A stretch of DNA of 64,000 nucleotides from Adiantum capillus-veneris (Eukaryota; Streptophyta; Polypodiopsida; Polypodiales; Pteridaceae): NCBI GenBank assembly GCA_014529385.2, contig CM043954.1, forward strand, positions 3,232,501 to 3,296,500. Reading direction: 5' to 3'. Positions 31,755 through 41,581 of this stretch are shown one piece after another. Position numbers and translations under genes: made by a program. Numbering within the stretch: position 1 is the first letter of the stretch; each line of letters opens with the position of its first letter. The notes beneath the pieces were generated by a model. That model did not search any database. It was not told the DNA's origin and was given only the letters and a program-made list of their open reading frames with translations.

Positions 31755-33617
31755 TCATCTCAAAAAATCCGCTCTCAGTATTTCTATAACAAGGTTCTCA
31801 TCTAGGTTGGGTTGTGGATCTAAGTGTTCCTCCTCTATTGGCATCTCCCTAGCTCCATCCATTTGGGAAAATTGTGGTAGCCCAAACTTCAATTCTCCAT
31901 TGAGGAAGGCTCGAAGAGTTGAGACTAGCTCAGGGTCTTTATATAGTTTGGACATGATGGTGGTTCTAACTTCTGAAGACATGAAATCCATCATTTTGGC
32001 AATGTTTAACGACACCTTTTGGACTTCAGTCCCTTGACATGGGGAAGATGGGATCTCCATTTCTTCGATAGGATCAGGTAGTCCCTCTGTAAACATTCTT
32101 TCCATCAAGAAGTGAGTACGCCCACTTTCCCATGACTTTAAGTCACTTTCTTCTTGGATGACACTAGGTATGTCTAAGGGTATATGGACTTGGTGAGGTT
32201 GTTGTTGCGTAGGGAACACGGTGTCTATAATCTGGATCTTCCTAGGTGCTGGTTCTAGATCCCTTTGGGTATCTTCTACCAAACTCCTTAATTGCTTGAC
32301 TCGCTCAATCTCTTCTGTAGGGTTTGGGTAAGTTCCTATCTTCTTTTTGGATCCTGGCCATTGTGGCTCATGAAGATCTTCCTTGTTGGTTTCTTTCCTA
32401 ATGGTCGTTTTGGTCTCTATGGTTTCACATGAATCAGAATCCTCTTCAGCGTCGTTCATATATACGGGGTCGTCACCAGTTCCTATGTTGGTCTTTGAAC
32501 TAAGGTCTGTGACTTCGATGCTTTTTGCAATCTCTTCCTTTGTGTTTTCTTCTTCTTCGGAGATTGGGAAATTGATGTTGTGTCTCTTTCTTCAAGAATA
32601 TAATTTTGTTTTTGGAGCATCGATCGTGTGAGTACGTTCACTGGTACTACATGTGTACTTTGTGATGGCTCCTCGGTAACCTCAATCAAGTTTAATGGCG
32701 TGATCTTCGGTGCATTTGGATTATTTGGACATTGGGCAATCAAATGATCTATGCCACATCGATTACACATGAGTATCGGCATTGTAGACGTTCTCGCTTG
32801 ATTGGTTTGCATTAGTGTGGCGTTCTTTTGTAGCCTAATAGGACACTCAGATACACGATGTGGACCTCCACACTCATAGCATTGAAGAGGTGGTCTCTTA
32901 GCAGTGTAATTGATATTTTGGCCTCTTGCCACAAGAGCAGCTACTTGATAGACAGGTTTGACTTGTCCCCAATAGTCCTCCATGTAGTATTGTGGACTTT
33001 CTTCAAGCACATCCATCCCATAGGCGATATTAGGATCTATATCTTCCTCACAGCCTTCAAAACAAGAAATAGATGACTCACAACCCACTTGATTCACAGA
33101 AGTGATTCTCGGATGTGGTGGTTGTGGTCCTAGCACTGGAGATGGTAAAGGTGTTGTTTGAACAACATTTTGGCTCCTTAGCAATAGGCTTTAGGGTCAT
33201 TGGCTGATGCCCTGATGTTTGCGAGCTAATAGATTTAGTCTCAACAGACACTCTTTCTCCTTGAATCATTAAATTATCCTCCAATTGGATCGCATTGGTG
33301 GTGACTGCTTCCCAAGTGGTGATACCTCTAATGACTAGGCCATTGTAGATATCCTCATGTCGTAATACCCTAATGAATCTATCAAGCAATTGGTTATTGT
33401 TGAAGCGCTCATTTGGATTACAACGAGAATTCAAATGCTTCAAGTGACTTATAAAGTCTCTCACCGATTCTCCTTCCTCTAGTTGGGCTTTCTGGAGCTG
33501 AGAGGCTACACCCCAAAGCACTCCCTCTCGTATGTATTCGTTCAAGAACAGTCTCCTAAGGGTAGGGTAATTCGTTTTTTCTTCCACCCTTAGGGTTCTA
33601 TACCAATCCCCAGCCTT
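31755..33617 (-). pseudogene. Gag C-terminal half with two zinc knuckles
   Basis: Past the TGA at 33618 the capsid domain continues: AGDWYRTLRVEEKTNYPT, LRRLFLNEYIREG, DFISHLKHLNSRCNPNE. Around 33175-33190 the reading frame shifts. The next frame (to 32483) holds CYECGGPHRVSEC and CNRCGIDHLIAQC, two CX2CX4HX4C nucleocapsid knuckles. A third frame segment (32459-31755) is an acidic, Gln/Glu-rich spacer ending VIEILRADFLR. Together these are retrotransposon gag and nucleocapsid that bind and package RNA. The stop and frame changes make it a pseudogene unless unusual recoding operates. Confidence 0.75.
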
Positions 33618-35592
33618 TCAATTTAAGGTTAGGCTTAAAGCATTGCTCTTGTGTAGGACATTGTGTTCTCCTAGAGAATCGCATATTTGTTCAAACACTT
33701 CGATATGATTTCTCACATCCCCGTCTCCAATAAATTTTTGTGTGAGCTTGGCTATTTGTACTGCCTTACTTCTAGGCTCTCTATCAGGCGCGTTACGCAT
33801 ATTCTCAGCAATAGATCGACCGATAGCTTGAGCAAATGTTGCCAAGTCACCTAAGTGAGCAGGCACCGTGGGTGGAGGCGCTCCAGAGACTACATGTGGA
33901 GTAGGTATTGGCATTGGGATTGGTGCATAGGAAGCCCTTGGGTTCCACGTTGGGTACGATGTTGTGCCATGTGGTGGTCCATAGTTCATATGGGTGGCCC
34001 TAGGCATAGCAGATGTCGGATGTGACATGCTAATGCTAGCCGGTATAGTCCCATGGAAATAAGAACTTGTGTATTGTGGTTGTGGAGCATAGGTAGTTGA
34101 AACAGTGGGAGGGGTAGGGACTACATGTGTATGAGGACTCATGGGTGTATACGATTGGTACACACTTGTAGGTACTATCGCAGGCATTGAGCTACCATGT
34201 AGTGGTGCTTTACTAACAAATGAGGTCCATGGCATGTTTCTCAGCATGCCCATCATTGGGGTAGGCATGGTAGCTGTGGTGTCATCAAGGGAAAGATGAG
34301 CTAGACTTGGAAAGGTGAAGCTATCACTTGTGGGCTCAGATTGCACTGAGACCCCTCGCGAAACAACTTATGGAGGATCCTCGGACTTACCGAGGGAGTC
34401 TCCATTTGTGATAAGGTCGGTTGTTTAGCCTTCCCTGTATCCAAGAATCTCATGAGACCCGTTGAAGGCATGTTGATCCCCTTGTCCCCGGGGCGGTCAC
34501 TTATCAAAATCTTCCTATATCACGTGCGTTCAAGAGGTTATTAATAATACCTCAATATACATACTATATTTACACTACGTGCCTATTTAAAAAACCCCCA
34601 CCCCCCTCTGTATGTATACGTTTTGATACATTTTGATCTTTTAATAATCCTCTCCGGTTAACTCACGTGATAGCATACACATTCTAAAAAGTGACCGCTC
34701 GGGGTTCTGTCTCTCTAACTCGATAACCCTATGGATGACCTCACAAACTCTTTGTTGTTGATCCTCCACACTAGTAGCACCCATTGTGGATTGTAGGACA
34801 TCTAACAACCCACGTGATAGGTGTGACCTGTGTATAGGTCGGTCAGAGTTTCCGTTTGTAGTTCGTACTCCCAGTTCTCATTTAAGAACACTCCATCTAG
34901 GATTGAGGTGCTAGGGGTGTCCTTTGAGCTAGATGCAATGTTGCTTTCTAGGGGTTGGCCCTTAGCGGTTGCTAAATCAGGAGCACTTGATTGCTCTCTT
35001 AGCAAGGATATTGACATAGGAGCTTTCGCTTTAAACTCTCTTCGTTGCTCCGCCTTGCGTAAGCTCTCGACTTCCTTTTCCCTCGCTGCAAGGATATACT
35101 GGTCAACCTCTTGCACTTCGGCAAGGCTTCTACCATCGGGTAATATGACCTCGGAGGGAAATAACTCTGAAGAGTCAGGAGGTGCAGTGAATGAAGTATT
35201 CATGTGCACATTCTCTAAGGGTATAAGGTCTACGTTGGTCACGAATGGAGAATTTACTCCCCCAGCCCCCTCATTACATCATTAGCTCCATGTTCGGAGC
35301 GAGTGGCTCTACTAAAGGTTTCCTTCAGGCGGCTAAGCACGCTCGACCCGGACCGAGGACCCATGGCATGCATGTCTTGGCTCAAGCTACCGGGATTAGG
35401 CATTGGGAAACCCTCCATGACGTCGTAGTCAGAGGAAGAGTCACTAGCCGCTATGTTCGAGTCTTGGTTTGTACTACCTTGGGTCCCCGCCGAGGGTTCA
35501 GAACCTAAAGTAGGTGGATATTGAGAACTCGTGTAAGTCGAAATTATCTCTAGTTGCTCTGTCTCTAGCACACGACCAGAGCGCAGATGCAT
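33618..35592 (-). pseudogene. Gag N-terminal half of the gypsy-like element
   Basis: Starts at 35592 with MHLRSGRVLETEQ, an N-terminus of the LRSG type common in plant gypsy gags. It continues in a second frame (35242-34802, with a coiled-coil-like EKEVESLRKAEQRREFKA). After a gap come a Pro/Met/Thr-rich linker and the capsid start AKLTQKFIGDGDVRNHIEVF in the frame 34346-33618. A TGA at 33618-33620 interrupts the retrotrans_gag domain just before AGDWYRTL. The three frames suggest decay. The 300 bp at 34510-34800 has no coherent frame. Confidence 0.7.
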
Positions 35593-36387
35593 GTGCCTTT
35601 GGCACCCTACAAACGTCAGCGAATAACCTCGAAGGTTAACCGCTTACCTTTTTTAAGCGTCCGTTTTTACTCGTATTTTTTACGTTTTTTATGTTTTTTA
35701 ATGTTTGATTTTTTAATTAAAGTGTGTGATAGCTCGAAACAAGCGTATCACTTAGAGGGTCGCTGTGTGCTTTACAACACAATTTTCGGGCATCTGAAGT
35801 TCCGTTGGTCCTCAAAAAATCAATTTTTAGCTACGTGTGAAGCTAAAATTCGTTTTTTTAAAAGGCGACTTAGGCCTAGGCCTAAGCGTGAGCTTGGGCT
35901 TGGGTCTGGGCTTGGGTCTATGGGCTTGGGTCTGGGATATTCCCGATCTCGGTCCTACCTTTAATTTTTTTTTATTTTTTTTTATTATTATTTTTTAAAG
36001 GATAAGGTCGCCGCGGCCTGCGCGAGAGCACACACACACACTCTATCTACCTACTTCTAACTAATACACCTACTGTTACACACTAACACACTCTATTAAC
36101 TCTCACAGATCTACTTCCTACTTACAGTACACAGAAAACTAACAACCTTAGTACACAGAGAATAAACACAGTACCTTTGAAAACTCCATTAACAAAGAAA
36201 ACTAACAACCTTAATACACAGAGAATAAACACAGTACCTTTGAAAACTCCATTAACAAAAAAAATACACAGTACAACACCAAATCCCTCTTCTCAACACA
36301 CACACACCCTCCTTCCTTACCTTTCCTACAATTGAAATTACACCACAAAAGAAGCACAGAGTGCCATTCAAGCTTAGTGTATGGCAT
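35593..36387 (-). mobile_element. 5' leader of the gypsy-like element
   Basis: Noncoding between primer site and gag. It contains a 63-bp tandem duplication (36135-36197 and 36198-36260), a GGGCTT/GGGTCT minisatellite-like stretch (about 35885-35936) and a T-rich run near 35960-36000. Confidence 0.75.
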
Positions 36388-36404
36388 TCCCCGGCAACGG
36401 CGCG
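36388..36404 (-). promoter_or_regulatory. Primer-binding site (tRNA-Asp type, one mismatch)
   Basis: Reading leftward from the 5' LTR after TTTTT comes CGCGCCGTTGCCGGGGA. It matches the plant gypsy Asp-tRNA primer site except for C in place of G at its second position. Confidence 0.8.
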
Positions 36405-36409
36405 AAAAA

Positions 36410-37005
36410 TGTGCGCGTATGTCGCACGTGTCAATGCAAGGAACTTGCCGATACATCGTGTGCGAGCCACAAACGGCTCCAAGCACACAACTAACCTAAA
36501 CTAGTAAGCTCAAAGAAGGCGATGGTGTGTCACTCATCGCTCTACGCTTGCTTCGTGGAGGATTCCTCGCCGTGAAGAAGAAGGAGCCGCCGCTTCACCG
36601 CGCTCAACCGCTTCGCCGCCGCCGTGCTGTCGTCGCAATGCTCGATCGTACTCTCTCTCTCACACATACACACACACACACACACAAGGAGATGATGAAG
36701 AAGAAGAAGATGGAGATGGAGCAAGAGCACTCTTCTATTGCACAAATGAGAGAATGAGTGAATTTTAGGTTTAGTTGACTTCTATATGAGCTCGCCCAAT
36801 TCACACTTGGGCACCCATGCTTAGCCAACTAATCCCTTGAATGTTCCAGTTAGAGTGCGCCTCTCATCGGCGATCACTCTTACCCTTTTCCTATTGGACC
36901 GACAAGCCCGGTACCTGACTCTACCAAATAAATAATACAATGTCCGCCGTAGGTTACAACGTCTGTCGTAGGTGATAGGGTGTCCGTGAGCCGTGAGGGT
37001 TAACA
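36410..37005 (-). repeat. 5' LTR of the gypsy-like element
   Basis: 596 bp from TGTGCGCGTATGTCGC to GTGAGGGTTAACA on the plus strand. Contains a short CA microsatellite at 36661-36686. Scattered substitutions separate it from the 3' LTR. Confidence 0.93.
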
Positions 37006-37010
37006 ATCAA

Positions 37011-38476
37011 CAGTGTTACCTGAAGTTTACTTTCATAGTCCCAAAAGGTGAGAGTAAATCACAGCCAAACAGTTTTGAACTCTTACAATGAAGCAGGCTA
37101 TAGTGATCACCCTAGGAAGGGGGGAGTTGTAAATCCATCAAGTTCAACTTATGTACCAGGAAATGCTACACCAGTTAGAAGCCCTAGAGCTTCTAGCCAA
37201 TAGACCTCTTCAAAGCAGAAACCATTGAAAAATCATATGGTTGTTGGAAATTTCCAATTGAACCAGATTCCATCAAAATCTGTATATAAATGCTTATATG
37301 AAGATTATCAGGGACAAAAGTTTCAGCTCATCTCCACAAGTCAAAGTCAAAAGCCGACAAAGCCCATAGTGTTCAAACAGTTACATGTGATCAAGCTCAC
37401 ATATGCATATCAAGATGCACATGGTAACGAATACCAACAGGTTCATGACCTTGTACAAACCCGTACGGATGGCCCGACTGAAGTCAAAGAGTATCTAAAG
37501 ATGGTGCAAAGCCTTAAGATGCCAGAATAGGTGATAGAAAAGGCAAAGTCAACGAAAGCTAAAGTCCAAAAAGCTACACAAAGGTCACCACCAAAACTCC
37601 TCCAAACAGACAGATTTTGCCAGAAAGTACAGTGGATTTATTAAGGTCAAAGGTTACTCAGATGCAAGCAGACAATGCTCAACAATTGCAAAAAGGTGCA
37701 GTATCACGGCCAATGGAGCCAACATCGATTGAAGCAGGTGGTCGAAGCAAAATAGTTGAAGAAAAAGTTCAATTCAAGGACGCTACCACAACAAAAGCAG
37801 CCAATTCAGACACAAACCTCGAGAAGATCAAGTGCAACATAGTAGGTGAAAACAAAGAAAAGTTGTCAAGTGAAGTAAAGCTAGATTTTCAGTTAGACAA
37901 GAACCTCATGTCTTTTCGCACTTGGAAAAGATGTGGCCAACCACAACTGGAAGATGCTCCTGAATTTGTGAACATATCAAGAAACAAACGAGCAGAATGT
38001 TGGGGATTCATCTCCACCACGATTGAAGTTCACAAATAATCATGGCTAAATTCCACGTGATCACAACAAAGGATATGCCAGATGACATCATAATGGGAAT
38101 GCCAATGGCCCAGAAGATGTTAGGGGTACATAATTCAAACATGACGGAGTCATCACAGAAAACAAAGAATGAAGACCAAGACTGGTCACCCGCGGACAAC
38201 AACACAAAGTCCTCAAGCACAATTCAAATGGAGACTGATGCCAAAGCAAATCTTATGGAAGGTGATTCATCTCCATCGAACGGAACTTCAAAAGAGCTTA
38301 AAGCAAATCAGACAATAGCAAGTGCAAATCAAACAGAGCAAAATGCAAGCACACAAGCTATTGAGCAAAGAATGCCACCGATGTCTTCTTTGATCTTGGA
38401 TTTGAATCTTGATATAGTATATGCATCAGGAGCTTCCCAATCAAGTGAACTTATGGTGGAAACAGGTAACTAATGT
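37011..38476 (+). pseudogene. Decayed polyprotein of uncertain identity, right part with protease-like segment
   Basis: Downstream of the gypsy insertion the same strand continues through several broken frames. 37225-37530 includes PSKSVYKCLYEDYQGQKFQL. 37617-38039 includes KLDFQLDKNLMSFRTWKRCG and RAECWGFISTT. 38042-38473 opens with AKFHVITTKDMPDDIIMGMP. The last three motifs have the order and spacing of the C-terminal half of a retropepsin (hydrophobic strand, flap region, then the I-I-M/L-G-M/L-P turn). No catalytic D(S/T)G was found. An acidic, Ser/Thr/Asn-rich tail follows. No reverse transcriptase was seen after it. Confidence 0.45.
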
Positions 38477-38741
38477 AGTTGTCCATATGCACCTTCTCGT
38501 GATGGAACCTTGTATTCTACAAACTAGACAAACAAATCCATTGTTTTGTAAAAACAAGGTGGCTTGTCGGCATATATAGCATCTACAATCCCTTTATGCA
38601 TTGCTTTGAACGTCCCACTTGGACTCTCCACAGGCTACCATTCCACAATTGTTGAAGGAAATATATCTGGAATGGAATCAAAAAATGAGAAAAAACAATG
38701 GGAGGATGAAAATTTTATGGTATTGAATAGAAGTTTTTTTT

Positions 38742-39053
38742 TTACTTATAGTAAGAATGCAGTGTGGCATGTTCGTCCAAGTCTAACACCATATCCTTGG
38801 CCATGTACACATGTTGAACCTTACCTAGCCAGCCATTGTCGGTCACTTTGAAAGCAAGAACACGACCTTTCCAATGGTTTTTTCCTTTATCACATTTAGT
38901 TCTCTTCACTCTGTGTACACCTTTGCATGAAGGAAGCATTGTTACCTTGTCATTCACACGAAAAGATATGGGTTTCCAAAGATCATCCTCTCTAACGTTA
39001 TGAAAGTCACAAGAAGTTATGTTATGTGAAGGGCGACGTGCAGAAGACGCCAT
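38742..39053 (-). CDS. Hypothetical 103-residue ORF
   Basis: Begins MASSARRPSHNITSCDF in a good start context (CCATGG) and ends in YYK. The middle is basic and compositionally normal (KVTMLPSCKGVHRVKR, NHWKGRVLAFKVTDNGWLG). I do not recognise a family; it could be one exon of a small host gene or a transposon-derived frame. It faces the decayed polyprotein tail-to-tail. There is no supporting evidence beyond composition. Confidence 0.3.
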   Translation of the reverse strand: MASSARRPSHNITSCDFHNVREDDLWKPISFRVNDKVTMLPSCKGVHRVKRTKCDKGKNHWKGRVLAFKVTDNGWLGKVQHVYMAKDMVLDLDEHATLHSYYK

Positions 39054-39562
39054 GGAAACTCAGAGATTGGAGAAGAAGAAAGAAAATACACAAACGGAAA
39101 GACTTAAACCTCTCACAAAATAAAGGGAAAGTGAAAAAGGTATACGTTTGAAAAAAGTAGGTGAGTTGTCATTAATGGCCTTGTTTTTAGAGCCTTCTCA
39201 CATAGATTTCGTGTCTTTTGACAACGATTTTGTGAAATATAAAATAGAATAAAAGACGATACTTTATTACTTTGGGTCGCAAATTTAATGAGCTTACTCA
39301 CCGAAAGCACCTAAATATAGCAGTTTCAGTCTTATGATCAAGACATTTAGCCGCTCTCCATCAAAATAGGACCACCAAAACCAAAGATAGAGGAGACAAG
39401 AGTGCCATACTTTTGTATACGTGTCAAATGACAATTGGACTATTCCTTAATCCTTAGATTAACAAACAACCCTTTTCTAGTCGTTTTTGGCCCTAATGAA
39501 ATAGCACCAGCAGTGCCAAGCGCGAGGGAGATGGTGGCGCCGCCATAGCCATGCACATGGAG

Positions 39563-39602
<40 letters not shown>

Positions 39603-40763
39603 GCAAATGACATTGTATCACTTCTTTTATATATACCATGACCAATGGGCTTGCCATCTTGCATATGGGTTATTTGTCTGCCACATGGCAGTTTGCCATG
39701 AAATACCACCTCATGGGTTTGAAAAGATCCCCCAAAACCTTGTCAAAATATAACCTTTTTGGCATCACTTCAGGGGTACCCCATTTCCCGCTCATTGATC
39801 CAAAGCTCGGGTCATTAAGTGCTACCAAGAGCTGGCAGCCCCAACTTCGGCTCTACCCACCTGCTCTGCATTCTAGATTTCCCTTGGCCTAGAAGTGCGT
39901 GATCCAACTTGGCAAAAAACTATATGCTTCTCTTCCTCCATGGTTACCTACCAATTTCGATTGAGTGTATCTTGGTGCCCACGACTTCGATTGACGAACC
40001 GTCACTTCTAGTGGGCTTCTTGTGTTGTACTCAACCTTTGCAAACTTTGGAGAGCCCAAAAAACTCCATGATGGCACACCTATCGAGGCGGTCAAACTAG
40101 CACACAGTTGGTCCCTATCAAAACTTCAAATGCCAATAACTCGAACGTTTGAACTCCGATTCCCGATCCAAAAAGACCCACATGTACCATACATCGAGCA
40201 CTTTAGGCCCATGTGCTCACATCCCCTCTGACCAGCAATTTGCAGTGTCGAATTTAGTAAGGATCCGCAAATCACTCTTACCTTCAACTTGCCATAACTT
40301 GCACTCCGTGGCTTTGATTGATGAGCGTTCTGGACCATCTCGGAGAGCACTTCGAGGACCACCTATGGGACTTCTCTTTCTACACTTTGAGCACTTTGAC
40401 CAGCCACCTTTGATAGGCACCTTGACAAGACACATTCGCTTTAAAAAACAATATAAATCATACACATCCGCTACCCTTGACTTTGATACTTGCTTTGCCA
40501 CTTTAGCATGTACCTATAAGCACACATAGATCTACCTTGCACATTTTATAGCATCGAGCATCTTTGGTTGCACCATAATTGTCAAACCCCCTTGTTGAAC
40601 ATTCATTTTCAACCAAAACATGCCTATTGAGCTTTAGAAATTGCAAAATTAGGAAACATTGTGAGCTAAACAAAAAACCACTACCATATGTACAAAGTTT
40701 TATTCTTGATTTACCATTTACCCTGTGTTTTAGAAATCGACCATTCACCTCATCAACTGGTAG
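39054..40763. other. No supportable gene; TC microsatellite and decayed leader-like repeats
   Basis: (TC)18 at 39565-39600. From about 39650 to 40500 the text repeats loosely the motifs CATAACTTGCA, TGACGAACC and TTCTGGACC, also found at 53280-53790. This suggests a shared degenerate repeat, possibly a retroelement leader. Short frames are not convincing. Confidence 0.4.
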
Positions 40764-41581
40764 GTACTTGTTAGGAAATAAGACGTAGCTAAATAGATAA
40801 TTGAGTAGATTACTTAATGGAGAGAGACAGATTTATATACACGAGATTATAGAGTAGAGAGAGAGAGAGAGAGAGAGAGAGTACACACGATATACGTGGT
40901 TCACCCAATGTGGGCTACATCCACAGGAAAGCAGCCACTCAATGGCTTTAGTACTTCAAAACAAGAAGTAGTTTACAACGGGATTATACCCTTAATGGAG
41001 CTCCCGCCTTGCTTCACTCTCACCACCTCACACTCACCTTGTTGCATCAACTTCACACTATGAAATGTGTGTAGAAATGGCCTCCTTTTATAGGCCAAAA
41101 GGGCTGCCCTCTCTTATGAGAGACAGCCATGTGTAGCCGCCCTTGTGCGAATAAGTCCAAATCAGACCCTCCAATCCGCCCATGTGTGGCCGCCCTTGAG
41201 AAGACAAGTCCGCTTTTGAATTCGGCCACCGGCCATTGAATTCGGCCACCGGTCACCGGCCATTGACTTCCGACCACCGGCCATCGGCCATTGACTACCG
41301 GCCACCGGCCAACCAATCGGTTGTTTTCCGACCACTTTCTGGCCGCCGTCTGGCCATAATATTCCGACGAAAAAGAATATTTCGGCGAAAAAAAGTCTCG
41401 GGGGCCTCCGCCCCTGAGGCCTTTAAAGTTGCCCCTGATTCTTGTCCGTGAAAATTTTGGTTTCCGGTGAGTGATTTTCCTTCACGCATGATGGCTTCTC
41501 CTCATAATGGGGGCCTTACAAATGCGCGCTTTTACCACAGAAAATTACAAGGGTAAATCAGGCTCCATACTTAACAGTACT
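40764..41581 (-). mobile_element. Solo LTR with GTACT target duplication
   Basis: 40769-41576 (808 bp) runs from TGTTAGG to CTTAACA and is bracketed by GTACT at 40764-40768 and 41577-41581. The minus-strand CCTATAAAAGG (41084-41094) is a good TATA box, suggesting minus orientation. Inside are a GA microsatellite (about 40854-40881) and a patch of CCGGCCA-type short repeats (41220-41310). No internal region is present, so intra-element recombination probably removed it. Confidence 0.85.

Larger units (their letters stand above)
26111..37010 (-). mobile_element. 10.9-kb gypsy-like LTR element with gag and protease but no RT/integrase
   Basis: Direct LTRs at 26116-26750 and 36410-37005 are flanked by ATCAA on both sides (26111-26115 and 37006-37010), an exact 5-bp target duplication. 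The primer site and polypurine tract place transcription on the minus strand. Along it lie gag segments, two zinc knuckles and a long protease-like ORF. I found no reverse transcriptase, RNase H or integrase motif in the internal 9.6 kb. It is thus a probable non-autonomous element, comparable to the TR-GAG or LARD classes. The LTRs differ by several percent plus a microsatellite length change, so it is older than the 5.4-kb copia. Confidence 0.9.

Noticed and set aside
35587-35964. 125-codon plus-strand frame
   Set aside because: It lies antisense in the gypsy leader and runs through Arg/Gly-rich minisatellite-like sequence.
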